A DNA stretch of 64,000 nucleotides from Symbiodinium sp. CCMP2592 (GCA_905221615.1 CAJNDT010006152.1:313711-377710); one strand, 5' to 3'; shown: positions 22,031 to 33,837, counted from the stretch's first letter. The notes: generated by a model from the letters alone, not told the origin. Program-made: numbers and translations.

Positions 22031-22182
22031 GCCCGGTTACAAAGTATGTAGATGCGATGTGGTAAGCTATTCTTGATATAGTAGTTAAGATAAATCGATT
22101 GTATTATGGTTCGTACAATACCTATGAAATTACCTTTAAGAATAGAGGGAGCGGTATTAAAACCAATGAAACCGGCAACGAA

Positions 22183-22301
22183 GATGATGACGATGAAGAA
22201 GATGATGAAGATGATGGAGATGATGAAGATGATGGAGATGATGAAGATGATGAAGATGATGCAGATGATGAAGATGATGAAGATGATGAAGATGATGGAG
22301 A
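22183..22301. repeat. GATGAA microsatellite
   Basis: GAT/GAA trinucleotides encode poly-Asp/Glu on one strand and poly-Ser or poly-His on the other. Open frames here are artefacts. Confidence 0.95.
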
Positions 22302-22334
22302 GAGGGTGGGGTGTCCGCAGCCCTGTTGGACCCT

Positions 22335-22790
22335 AATGGGTTCGTGGTGGGGGTGGGGGTAGTGGGTGGGGTGGGGGAGGGATGTGAATGGGCAGGGGGT
22401 TTGTGCTGGCGTGGTGAGGGATGGGTTTGGGGGAGTGGGTGATAAAGGTGATAAACCGATGATAAATGATAATAGGATGGTGATAACGATGATGGGGAGG
22501 AGTAGGTGGTGGGTGGTGGGTAGTGGGTAGTGGTGGCTGGCGGGTGCTGGGTAGTGGTGGGTGGTGGGTGGTGGGTGATGGGTGGTGTGGTGGGTGGTGT
22601 GTGGTGGGTGGTGTGTGGTGGTTGGTGGGGAGGGTGTGGGTGGTGGGCGTGGCGGGTGAGGGGTGCCGGGTGGTGGATAATAGGTGGTGGGTGGTGGGTG
22701 GTGATGGGGTACGAGGCAAGGGGCTGAGATAGGGGGGTGGGTAGTGAGGTATGAAGGGGGCGGGAGGGTGGAGTGGGGGCAAGGGTGTAT
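22335..22790. repeat. G/T-rich minisatellite (GGTGGGTGGT)
   Basis: About 450 bp of GGTGGGTAGT-like repeats with strong strand asymmetry (G and T on the plus strand). Confidence 0.9.
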
Positions 22791-22845
22791 AATCCCTGCG
22801 AGCCGCGACCGAGCAGAAAGCCTGTAAATGCCGCGTTCAAAAAAC

Positions 22846-23120
22846 GGCCAGGGATCCCACACATCTGCGGGCAAAATCTGGCGGAAGTGATCCGCCACCA
22901 AGCAAAAAGCCTGTAAATACCGCATTAAACAAAGGGCCAGGGATTTCACATATCTGTTGGCAAAATCTGACAGAAGTACCGATTGCTCACTTCCGCCAGA
23001 TTTTGCCACCAGATATGTGAAATCCCTGGCCCTTTGTTTAATGCGGTATTTACAGGCTTTTTGCTCGGTGGCGGATCACTTCCGCCAGATTTTGCCCGCA
23101 GATGTGTGGGATCCCTAGCC
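22846..23120. repeat. Long inverted repeat of about 275 bp
   Basis: The left arm 22846-22977 and right arm 22987-23120 are near-complementary around a spacer of about 9 bp. Each arm contains two versions of CAAAATCTGGCGGAAGTG / CAGGGATCCCACAC(A)TCTG, so the hairpin is nested on an older direct repeat. Possibly a MITE or a fold-back element. Confidence 0.8.
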
Positions 23121-23295
23121 CTTGAAGTGGGGGGTGAGACACGGCGGTTTGGAGCCTGCTGTCTCTTCCCATTTCCAACACCGATCCTGACGGCGAGGCT
23201 GTTCTGTCGAATGACATCTTCGCTAACTCTTTGGTAGGGTGGAGGTGGATTCAGGGGTTGAGGGGCGGTGGGTTTAGGGGGGGGGGGGCTGGATT

Positions 23296-23972
23296 CTAAG
23301 GCGCGGTTCGATAGCACCAAATTTTCTGAAAGGAGCCCCTTCCGAAAATTTGGTGCTATCGAACCGCGCCTTTTGTAAAACACAGCGGTTCGATAGCACC
23401 AAATTTTCGGAAGCGGCTCCTTTCAGAAATTTTGGTGCTATCGAACCGCGCCTTGTAAAACACAGCGGTTCGATAGCACCAAATTTTCGGAAGCGGTTCC
23501 TTTCAGACAATTTGGTGCTATCGAACCGCGCCTTGTAAAACACAGCGGTTCGATAGCACCAATTTTTCGGAAGGGGCTCCTTTCAGAAAATTTGGTGCTA
23601 TCGAACCGCGCCTTGTAAAACACACCGGTTCGATAGCACCAAATTTTCTGAAAGGAGCCGCTTCCGAAAATTTGGTGCTATCGAACCGCGTCTTTTGTAA
23701 AACACAGCGGTTCGATAGCACCAAATTTTCGGAAGCGGCTCCTTTCAGAAATTTTGGTGCTATCGAACCGCGCCTTGTAAAACACAGCGGTTCGATAGCA
23801 CCAAATTTTCGGAAGCGGCTCCTTTCAGAAAATTTGGTGCTATCGAACCGCGCCTTGGAAAACACAGCGGTTCGATAGCACCAAATTTTCGGAAGCGGCT
23901 CCTTTCAGAAAATTTGGTGCTATCGAACCGCGCCTTGGAAAACACAGCGGTTCGATAGCATCAAATTTTCGT
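23296..23972. repeat. Tandem array of 80-bp hairpin units
   Basis: About eight and a half units of 80-81 bp. Each has arms GGTTCGATAGCACCAAATTTT and AAATTTGGTGCTATCGAACC around a loop GGAAGCGGCTCCTTTCAG, joined by CGCCTTGTAAAACACAG. In some units the loop is inverted. The last unit has a T substitution in the arm and lacks its right half. Confidence 0.9.
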
Positions 23973-24518
23973 GGTGGGTGGGGTGGGGGCGTGGTTGGGT
24001 GGTGGCACGGGGCAGGGGGCAGAGGGCAAGGGACAACGGGGCTGGGGAGAGAAGGCGTGAGGAGATGGAGGGGGTGATGGGAGGGGAAGGGGTCCGGGGG
24101 GTAGGGGGCTGGATTAGGGGTCGGGTGGTGGGGGGAGGGGTGGGGGCAGGGCAAGGGGGAGGGGAGGCAGGGGGGGGGGGTAGGGGGTGGAAGGGTGAAG
24201 GGATGGAGATGGGGCTGCGGGGGGGATGGGGGTGGGGAGGGTGGCTTAGGCCCTAAACTCTCAGGTTTGGGAAGGGAGGCAGGGAGTGGGGGAGGGGAGG
24301 GACCTTCCTCCCGCCCTGTCTCCTGCATCCCTCCCTCCCTCCCTCTTCCCTCCCTCCCTTGCTCCCTTCCTCCCTCCCTCCCCTGCCTTCCCCTCACCCT
24401 CCCTCTCTTGCCCTTCCTTCCTCCCTTCCCCCCCTCCCTCCCTCCCTCCCTCCCTCCCTCCCTCCCCTCCTCCCTCCCTGCCCCCCCCCTCCCCTCACCC
24501 TCCCTTGGAGTGAAAAAA
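23973..24518. repeat. G-rich then C-rich low-complexity tract
   Basis: A GGGGAGGGG-type region (23973-24300) is followed by CCCTCCCT repeats (24300-24515). The two could fold on each other. No coding evidence. Confidence 0.85.
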
Positions 24519-24619
24519 CAGTTTCCGTCCCTATTTAAATAATTTAAACAAATCAAATAATTTAAATATTTAAAACTAGAAGGCAATTGGCCCGAAAGCA
24601 TCATCAGCGAAGATTGTGG

Positions 24620-24870
24620 GGTTATGTGGTAGATCCAGTGTATAGGATCGTAAAGTCACAGAATCAAGAGTCATAGAGTCCATGGGTCATGAGTCATAAA
24701 GTCATAGAGTTGTAGTGACATAGAGTCATAGAGTCGTAGTGAGATAGAGTCACTGTATAGGATCGTAAAGTCACAGAATCAAGAGTCATAGAGTCCATGG
24801 GTCATGATTCATAAAGTCATAGAGTTGTAGTGAGATAGAGTCACGGAGTCGTGGAGTCATCTTTGTACCA
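24620..24870. repeat. GTCATAGAGTC-type tandem repeats
   Basis: Short repeats GTCATAGAGTC(G)TAGTGA(C/G)ATA, with a larger duplicated block starting GTATAGGATCGTAAAGTCAC at 24640 and 24754. Confidence 0.85.
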
Positions 24871-25019
24871 TACACCTGACTCGATGTAGTTCACTCTATG
24901 CCCTGTGTGTGGGAACGCTTAATCAAGATCCGCCTAGCGTGAGGGCTCAGAGCCTGACTCAACAGGTCAAGTGGCAACTTGTCAGAGGGATTGGCAAATG
25001 CATAATATATGGATACTAT

Positions 25020-26060
25020 ACATATAACTCGACCACGCCAATCCCTGTGAGGGGTTGCAAAATTCATTTCAATGCTCATCAAAAATTGCAACTTTACCTC
25101 GCGTTCGAACACTCCACCACGCCAATCCCTGTGAAGGGTTGCAAAATTCATCTCAATGCTCATCAAAAATTGCAACTTTACCTCGCGTTCAACCACTCGA
25201 CCACGCCAATCCCTGTGAGGGGTTGCAAAATTCATCTCAATGCTAATCAAAAATTGCAACTTTACCTCGCGTTCGAACACTCCACCACGCCAATCCTTGT
25301 GAAGGGTTGCAAAATTCATCTCAATGCTCATCAAAAATTGCAACTTTACTTCGCGTTCGAACACTCCACCACGCCAATCCTTGTGAAGGGTTGCAAAATT
25401 CATTTCAATGCAAATCAAAAAATGCAACTTTACCTCGCGTTCGAACACCCGACCACGCCAATCACTGTGAAGGGTTGCAAAATGCAAATCCCTGTGAAGG
25501 GTTGCAAAAAAAATTGAACTGCACCCAAACCCTGTGAAGGGTTGCGCGGCGCCCGCAAGAAGTGTAACTTTACCTCGCGTTTGAACGCCCGAGGAGGCGA
25601 ATCCCTGTGAAGGGTTGCGCGGCGCCCGCAAGAAGTGTAACTTTACCTCGCGTTTGAACGCCCGAGGAGGCGAATCCCTGTGAAGGGTTGCGCGGCGCGC
25701 CTAAAATGTGTAACTTTACCTCGCGTTTGAACGCCCGAGAGTTTCAATCCCTGTGAAGGGTTGCGCCGGGCGCCTAAAATGTGTAACTTTACCTCGCGTT
25801 TGAACGCCCGAGAGTTCCAATCCCTGTGAAGGGTTGCGCCGGGCGCCTAAAATGTGTAACTTTACCTCGCGTTTGAACGCCCGAGAGTTCCAATCCCTGT
25901 GAAGGGTTGCGCGGGAACCGCAAAATGTGTCACTTTACCTAGCGTTTGAACGCCCGAGGCAGCGAATCCCTGTGAAGGGTTGCGCGGGCACCGCAAAATG
26001 TGTAACTTTACCTCGCGTTTGAACGCCCGAGGAGGCGAATCCCTGTGAAGGGTTGCATTC
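25020..26060. repeat. 84-bp tandem array in two subfamilies
   Basis: Subfamily 1 (25020-25510, about six units) carries GCAAAATTCATCTCAATGC. Subfamily 2 (25510-26060, about seven units) carries GGTTGCGCGGCGCCCGCA. All units share AATCCCTGTGAAGGGTTGC and AACTTTACCTCGCGTT. Because 84 is a multiple of three, both strands stay open over long distances without being genes. Confidence 0.9.
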
Positions 26061-26109
26061 CCGATGGACCCCGACGGTGCCACCCCCGCCTTTAAAAGAA
26101 ATATTAAGA

Positions 26110-26480
26110 TACCGAGATGTAGAGAGTAAGTCATAAGTCATAAGTCATAGTAAGTAAGTCATAGATGCAAATAGATGCATAGAGAGTCAGTCATAAGTAA
26201 GTAATCATAAGTAAGTAAGTAGTAGTAGTAAGTAAGTAAGTAAGTAAGTAAGCATAACATAGAGTCCAGTGTCAAGTGTCAAGTAAGTTAGTAAGTAGAT
26301 TGAAGTAAGTAAGTAAGTAAGTAAGTCGTAAGCATAACATAGAGTCAAGTATCAAGTGTAGAGTCAAGTATCATAGAGTCAAGTGTCAAGTGTAGAGAGT
26401 CAGTCATAGGGGTCAAGTAAGTAAGTAAGTATCAAGTGTAGAGTCAAGTATCAAGTGTAGAGTGTAAAGTATGGAGTCAA
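26110..26480. repeat. AAGT/AGTC-type low-complexity repeats
   Basis: Repeats of AGTAAGTAAGT and AGTCAAGTATCAAGTGTAG. No gene. Confidence 0.9.
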
Positions 26481-26554
26481 GTAAGTTGATTCTATGTCTG
26501 TCATCTATGTACTCAGCTGCGGCGTTCCACACGGAAGAACCCTTCGCGATGCTT

Positions 26555-28224
26555 TCGGGAATATTTAAAAAAAAACAAACATTTAAATTATTTAAATTAT
26601 TTTGTCAAGGAAATAATTTAAATAATTTAAATAATTTGAATACGGCTGTCACATTTGGTTAGAAGGTTTCCCCCCTTATTTAAATAATTCAAATAATTTA
26701 AAATATTTTAAATAATTTAAACAACTTAAATAAGCCGTATTTAATTTATTTAAAATATTTAACTTATTTTGTAAAGGAAATAATTTAAATAATTTAAATA
26801 TTTAAATCTTTTAAAATATTTACATTATTTAGATTATTTAAATTATTTAAATTATTTAAATAGTCCTGGAAAGGTTGTTTTAGGAAAGCTAACTAACTAT
26901 TTTAATTATTTAAATTATTTAAATTATTTTGTCAAAGAAATATTTTAAATAATTTAAATAATTTAAATACGGCTGTCACATTTGGTTAGAAGGTTTCCAC
27001 CCTATTTAAATAATTTAAATAATTTAAATATTTTAAATAATTTAAATAATTTAAATAAGCCGTATTTAATTTATTTAAATTATTTAAATTATTTTGTAAA
27101 GGAAATAATTTAAATAATTTAAATATTTAAATCATTTAAAATATTTACATTATTTAGATTATTTAAATTATTTAAATTATTTAAATAGTCCTGGAAAGGT
27201 TGTTTTAGGAAAGCTAACTAACTATTTAAATTATTTAAATTATTTTGTCAAAGAAATATTTTAAATAATTTAAATAATTTAAATACGGCTGTCACATTTG
27301 GTTAGAAGGTTTCCCCCTTATTTAAATAATTTAAATAATTTAAATATTTTAAATAATTTAAATAATTTAAATAAGTCGTATTCAATTTATTTAAATTATT
27401 TAAATTATTTTGTAAAGGAAATAATTTAAATAATTTAAATATTTAAATCATTTAAAATATTTAAATTATTTGAATTATTTAAATTATTTAAATAGTCCTG
27501 GAAAGGTTGCTTTAGGATAGCTAACTAACTATTTTAAATTATTTAAATTATTTTTTGTCAAGGAAATATTTTAAATAATGTAAATAATTTAAATACGGCT
27601 GCCACATTTGGCTAGAAGGTTTCCCCCCTATTTAAATAATTTAAATAATTTAAATATTTTAAATAATTTAAATAAGCTGTATTTAATTTATTTAAATTAT
27701 TCAAATTATTTTGTACAGGAAATATTTTAAATAATTTAAATAATTTAAATACGGCTGTCACATTTGGTTAGAAGGTTTCCACCCTATTTAAATAATTTAA
27801 ATAATTTAAATATTTTAAATAATTTAAATAAGCTGTATTTAATTTTTTTAAATTATTTTGTAAAGGAAATAATTTAAATAATTTAAATATCTAAAATATG
27901 TAAATTATTTAAATTATTTAAATTATTTAAATAGTCCTGGAAAGGTTGTTTTAGGATAGCTAACTAACTATTCAAAGTATTTAAATTATTTAGATTATTT
28001 TTTAACGGAAATAATTTAAATAATTTAAATAATTTAAATAGGCTGTATTTAATTTATTTAAATTATTTAAACTATTTTTTACAGGAAATAATTTAAATAA
28101 TTTAAATTATTAAATTATTTGAAAAAATTTCTTTTGAAACATATTTTAAATAATTTAAATATTTTAAATAAGCCGAATTTAATTTATTTAAATTATTTAA
28201 ATTATTTTGTAAAGGAAATAATTT
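26555..28224. repeat. AT-rich satellite of AATAATTTA units with a 300-bp higher-order repeat
   Basis: Near-palindromic 9-bp AATAATTTA/TAAATTATT units are interrupted at intervals of about 300-325 bp by ACGGCTGTCACATTTGG..GAAGGTTTCC and TAGTCCTGGAAAGGTTG..TAGCTAACTAACTA. The array ends exactly where the terminal inverted repeat of the large mobile element begins. A short related tract is at 24535-24580. Confidence 0.9.
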
Positions 28225-28528
28225 AAAAGGCTTCGGCAAGACAACTAAGATATCAGCAAAAGGTAAGTAAGATACCGATTTGGGCTTTCATTTGGCCCTT
28301 AACCTATCACAACCAATCCCGAGGCTGACACACTCACACATTTTCTCGCTGCCTGTTGCTTGCACTTCCTGACTTGTAATTTTCTAACACATCGGATGTG
28401 TCTCTGTGATATGCAGGCAGTCTCAGTCTTGCATTCTGTGTAAGAATTATCAGCCCATACAGTGGTTGTCCTGCTATCCTATCAACTGTAGGACAGAGGA
28501 CTGCAAGACTGAGGACTGCAACGAATTA

Positions 28529-28807
28529 TTAGGTCATCAAATCGACCCACTCTGCGTATGCACGAACTCTGCTTTTGAACACGTACCACTGACGCTCCCA
28601 GGTACGTTTCGAAACGCCGCTCACGTAGACGCGTGGTGTAACGGGTGGATCCCCCGGAGGGGTAGACTGCATGTCCTTGTTGAGCAACAAGAGCTTCGCA
28701 CGCTGGTACTCCTCGGATTTCTTCATGCTTGCAACCACCCTGACTCGTTTGAGGACTCTCTCAAAGTCTGTTAGTACTCGCCGGTCCGGAGAGATGTCCC
28801 TGTCCAT
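28529..28807 (-). CDS. Small basic protein in left TIR (92 aa), function unknown
   Basis: The ATG at 28807 opens MDRDISPDRR and the frame ends VDLMT before TAA. The protein is basic, with a helical stretch VLTDFERVLKRVRVV and a C-terminal basic block VSKRTWERQWYVFKSRVR, which suggests nucleic-acid binding. I do not recognise the family. The motif CAGTCCTGCAGTCTTGCAGTGGCA lies just upstream of the ATG. The gene points outward to the element end. The copy in the right repeat (56281-56562) is intact but differs at several residues, although other parts of the repeats are identical. A role at the transposon ends is inferred. Confidence 0.5.
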   Translation of the reverse strand: MDRDISPDRRVLTDFERVLKRVRVVASMKKSEEYQRAKLLLLNKDMQSTPPGDPPVTPRVYVSGVSKRTWERQWYVFKSRVRAYAEWVDLMT

Positions 28808-29159
28808 TGCCACTGCAAGACTGCAGGACTGAGGACGGCTAGTTTGTGCTGTCAGAGGCCAAAAACTGCGACAACACTCAGTGTGAAACAACTTCTGTGC
28901 GACAATGGAGGAAAAAACTACTACTATTGACTACTGTTACTGTTCAGGGTTGGCTGCCCCTTAAGGTAGGCCTCATGCACAGTCTAGCAGTCTTGCTGTT
29001 CCATAAGAAGCTCCAGCTACATGTGTCTGTATTTATAATATACATATATATATATATATCTCTAGGATAATCCTATAATATTACAGGACCAAGCTTAAAC
29101 AAGACCGTTAGGCTGCATAAGAGGCCTTTCGAAGGCTGCCGGGAGCAATCCGACCTTTT

Positions 29160-30350
29160 TGAGTGCCTGGCACGTACAGTCTACCAGTCTTGCAGTCCTT
29201 AGCGTAAGCACCCCTAAGAATGGTTATTAGGTCCCTCAACTTAATATAGAAGGACTGGAAGACTGTTAGACTGTAAATTAAGAGTCTGCCTGCAAAGAAG
29301 CTTGTCAAGGCCATGTACAGTCTACCAGTCCTGCAGTCCTCAGTAAGCACCCCCATTATAGGTATAGGTCCCAAAATTAGACTAGTATGGGTGGACTGCA
29401 CGACTGTTAGACTGTAACTTAGGGATTAAGGGTTTAGGTCTAAGAGTCTCCAAGAGGCTCCCTGCCAAGAGACCTTTTGAGGCCATGTACAGTCTACCAG
29501 TCCTGCAGTCCTCAGTAAGCACCCCTAGTATTAGGTATAGGTCCCAAAATTAGAATAGTATGGGTGGACTGCACGACTGTTAGACTGTAACTTAGGGATT
29601 AAGGGTTTAGAGTCTAAGAGTCTCCAAGAGGCTCCCTGCCAAGAGACCTTTTGAGGCCCTGTGCAGTCTATCAGTCTTGCAGTCCTCAGTAAGCACCCCT
29701 ATTTTATAGATCTTATAGCATAGGCCCCAAAATTAGAATAATATGGGTGGACTGCGAGACTGATAGACTGTAAAGAAGTCTTTAAGAGGCTCCCTGCAAA
29801 GAGACCTTTTGAGGCCCTGTACAGTACAGCAGTCTTGCAGTCCTCAGTAGGCACCCCTATGTTATCGATATAGGTCCCCATAATTAAACTAGTATTGGTG
29901 GACTGCAAGACTGTTGGACTGTAAAACTAAGAGGCTCAGTAGGGCTTCACAAACTCTTCTTCGACACTCACTGAAGCACTTCAAGCCCTGCAAGCTGCTA
30001 CGAAAAAGCCAAAAGCCACTAGTAGTGGCAGCTGAAGACCTCTCAGGCCCATAGTGCAAGGCCCGTAAGGCAAGTCTGCAGTTTTGCAGACTTTTGGGAG
30101 GCTTGCCTCTAGGAAAGCATCCTTCAATGTCCACCCTTGGACGAAAACCGCTGAACACATGTGCCAACTTAGGCACGCAACAGTACCATGGAAGCCTTGT
30201 AAGCTTGTAAGGGTAGCTTGAGGCTCGGTAACTCAGGCCAAAACCGCAGTCTACAGTCTTGCAGTCCTCAGTACAACCCCTATTTTATAGTATGTTATGG
30301 GTCCCCTAGTAGAATAATGTGGTGGACTGCAGGACTGCTAGACTGCTGAA
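29160..30350. repeat. Series of ~100-bp MITE-like units in the left TIR
   Basis: Six or seven units have inverted ends of the type ACAGTCTANCAGTCYTGC/AGTCC and a core with GGTGCTTACTG and ATTTTGGGACCTATA. They are separated by about 70-bp spacers carrying GGCCTCAAAAGGTCTC and CAGGGAGCCTCTT. The whole series repeats at about 170 bp. The unit ends equal the motif that is scattered through the element. Confidence 0.75.
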
Positions 30351-31069
30351 CCTGGAGCTCCGAAGCCACAGCCTTCACACCCGGGAGTCTCATGTAGAGA
30401 CTTTCAAAACCCCGGACAGTCCTCAGTCCTGCAGTTTCCATATAGTACATACAACTACATATACATATATATATATATATATATTATGTACTATTTAAGA
30501 ACATATGGGCCCCTTGTAAACTGCAGGACTGAAGACTGGTTAACTAAGAAGCCCAGCTCACACCAAAGAGCCTCTCACTCCGGCTGCTGTGGCTGCTGGC
30601 CTGTGCGTGGCCGCTGGCGGCCGAGCTGGAGGCCGACCTTGGCGCAGTAAGTTTAGACTAAGGGTTTTAATTTAGGGTGTAGGGTTTTGGGGTTTTAGGC
30701 CAAAGAGCTTCTCAGTGAGAGGTGCTTTAGACTTGAATAGTGCATAGTGGGGTGTCTCGAAAAGGTCGGTGTCTTACAAAGGTGCCGGGGTCTTGAATCC
30801 TATGGTTTGCAAGACGCACACTCAGAACGACAAATGCAGCAGTGCAGATTGTTTTTGCAATCAAGATGAAGCGCAGCTCCGAACAGCTTATTGCTGACTC
30901 GAGTGTCTTGTATCAGCTTGCAGACAAGGCACAAAATGCTTGGCATACAAAGATTGATGAAACACTGAATGAATCTGGACTCTAAACTGAAAAGTTAGTT
31001 TGTGCTATCCTTATGACTCATTACTGGAAACACCAAGCTTGCCTGACTGCAGGACTGCAAGACTGCCAC

Positions 31070-33763
31070 TCACAACTTGGCAATGGAATCCTTTGAAATC
31101 CTGGCCTTGCGTTTCATGACTGCCTGAGGCATCATGCCTTTCAGCTTGTTGGCCTGATCATCGTATTCCAAACAAAACAGCACATCGAATTGTGACAAAG
31201 AGTTCAGGGCCACAAAACTGGACAGTTTCGCATGCGGCACGACTGGTGGGGGGAACTTCATATGCGGGTCCTCTGGGGCCTCCTCGACACTGGGTTTCAA
31301 GCACGCCGGCTCCAATGCAAGGATCTTCCACTCCACGTTGTTGCCATTGACTGTGTTCTCGCAGGAATGCAGGTGGATCGAGGGCTTCGGGAGGCCTGCC
31401 ACTAACAAGGCATTCAAGATATCCTTGATTGCCCCACCCTTGTTCGAAAACTGCTGAACACTGGGTGGCAAATTCTTGCCGGCTTTGGGTCGAAGCAGCA
31501 CCTGTGAATCCTCGGTCAATTTGTAAGCATAAACAGCACCTTCCGAACTGCTGATCAGCTCCGAAGCCTCCCGCCCCGTCTTGAAAAATCCATGGATCTG
31601 GAACTGCGCTCCTTCAAGAATGCAGTCTGTGAGGCCCTTGACATACAAGTCACCACGGGAGTTCACCCAGAACTCATGGGTTGTCAGGCCTGGCACCTGG
31701 CATTTCCCCATATGCTCGAGGTCTGAGGACTGCAAGACTGACGACAAGACTGTCTCGGCAGTGTTGTCCTGCTGCAACCTGGGTCACAGCACATGCACAA
31801 ACACTTTTACACTGTTTGAAGCAAAGGATCAATCAACAAACAATGCCAGCAAGGGACACTCCCACCTCTGTCTCGGAAGCACGCTTAGCACGGATCACCT
31901 CTTGGGGATTGAACTCCTGGTTGTGTTTCTCGAAGAGCTGGCTCCACCCAAGGCCTTTCCAAACCTCACTGTCAGGAAGCAACACCTCTCCACATGACTT
32001 AGCTTTGGTGATGGTTTCCCGAAGCCAGTGCAGCTCGTTGTTTCCAGTGGGCTGGGTGAGCTCAAACAGATCCAACTTCAGGCTTGGGGGACTGCTGTTC
32101 TGCAAGACTGGCCGAGACAGTAGCGAGGGTGGAAGTGCAACAGGACCGTACTCATTCCTGGCAATGGCAGCTTTGACATGCTCAGTGAACACTTCCTCCA
32201 CATTCGAGACAATCTGATCCTTGACCTGTGCATTGCCAGCCCATGCGATCCCAACATAGGCGAACCTGGGGAAAGTGCCATTCTTCACAGCATTCATGTT
32301 GGCAACTGCAAGACTGAGCTCAGCATCGTAGAGCGACTCATCGCGTACCAACACCGTGTGCTTGTTTGTCAGCTTCGTGCCCTTCACAAGGGATGAGATC
32401 ACCTCTGCCAGAAAGCCTGCCCCAGAGTACCACTGCTTGCCTCAATGCCAAAAAAACATTGACACAATCATGTGAAACTTGATCAATTATTATTAAGACT
32501 GACACACTGTACCAACCCCACAGTAGAAATTCTGCCCTGGCACGCTCAAGGTCTTGATCACCGTTTGTTTTGCCACCCGTCACAAACGACATGTCCTTCG
32601 CGAAGTTTTTCATGGACTGTCTCGGGAAACAGCTCACCAGTCCTGGAATGGCTTTCCTTTTCAGCAAGACTGAGGACTGAAACACATTCGTGTCTGCAGC
32701 TGCTGAAACGACAACCCATAGCTCAACTCCAAGTGTTCGCTCATCACTGTACATCGACTCGTGATCAAACAGTGCAGTGGCCTTCATCAGCTTGATCTCA
32801 GCAACACTTTCAATCTCGGACTTCCAGACTGCTTGGTGGGCAGCCACCTTGTCCTCGCGCTCAGCTTTGGTAAGCTTTCCCAGTCCGAACGCAACCTGGT
32901 TGGGTGGAATGATCAGGTAGACTGCAAGACTGCAGGACTGCTGGAGCTCCGAAGCCATGTGACCCACCATAGCCGTCACACATGATGATGCAGCAGCACC
33001 CAACATGGGAATGTTGATCACAGTGATGACTGGAATCTGCTTGACATCCTGCATCAAACGACTGGCAAGTGTCCTGTGTGTCGCATGTTCGAAAGCCTGC
33101 CCCACTCCCAATGTCTTGCTGGCATTCACCTGATAGTAGATCGAGTGCTCACCCCATGCACTTTCCACCCCCTCTGCAATGGACTTCTGGTACTCGGCTT
33201 CGGCTGCCACTGTCTGCACCATGTGTCGTTGGAAAGCCACACGATGGCCTCGCATCTCATCCTGCTCTCTCTTGAGGGACCTTGCAAGGTTTGTCAGACA
33301 GCGCACTGCCTCCTGAGCAGCTTCATCCTCCACCAGGTCAGAGGACTGCAAGACTGCAAGACTGTTGCTGGCCTCTTCTTGCTGCATCCGGAGCCCCAAA
33401 TCGGTCAAGCTGAAGTCTGGCCTCATGGCTGCCACTTCCGGGAAGAGCTTCTGGTCCAAGTGTCCCAGTCGCCAATGGGACATCATCTTGTGGTACTCGT
33501 CCGGACTCATATCCTTCATCATCTGGTCCTTAAAGTGCACCATGACACAGGCCATCAGGTAGACTTGGGACTCTCTGCCAGAATCACGGAACCCTGCACA
33601 GATGGATGACTGATGAATTGGGGGTGGCTGCTGCCTGTCGACATACTCCTGGATCTTGCCATTCCACTTAGCCTGCAGTCTCTGCAACATCTCCTCGATC
33701 TTTTCCCAAGAGAACTTCACAATCTCATGCCAGACCTTGCTCTGAGTTCATAGCTAAATGTGT

Positions 33764-33837
<74 letters not shown>

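Larger units (their letters stand above)
28225..30810 (+). repeat. Left terminal inverted repeat, about 2.6 kb
   Basis: It matches the reverse complement of 54272-56867 almost throughout, with small indels and substitutions. The outer edge is AAAAGGCTTCGG at 28225, and the inner edge is ..CTATGGTTTGC at 30810, beyond which the two sides differ. It contains the small terminal gene, a tandem series of motif-ended MITE-like units, a TA microsatellite at 30462-30483 and a GGCCGCTGGCGGCCGAGC G/C-rich stretch. Confidence 0.9.

Noticed and set aside
22122-23009. Long minus-strand open frames rich in His, Pro, Ser and Thr
   Set aside because: They run through GATGAA and GGTGGGT simple repeats and a non-coding inverted repeat. 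The composition comes from the repeats.
23274-24604. Repeated frames containing ARFDSTKFSE and FGAIEP
   Set aside because: They are translations of the 80-bp hairpin array on both strands, with no start context or outside homology.
24909-25631. Long frames on both strands through the 84-bp array
   Set aside because: Periodicity of 28 codons without stops explains them. No homology or start context.
25020-26060. Possible CRISPR-like array (repeat AATCCCTGTGAAGGGTTGC with spacers)
   Set aside because: The whole 84-bp unit, including the supposed spacers, is repeated, so it is an ordinary tandem repeat. The genome is also eukaryotic.
28215-28232. Target-site duplication at the giant element
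   Set aside because: The bases outside the two ends (..ATAATTT and GCCTTTTT..) do not match; only generic T-richness is shared.
29889-30176. 95-residue frame identical in both terminal repeats
   Set aside because: It has no ATG, ends in the motif sequence, and the identity reflects identity of the terminal repeats as a whole.
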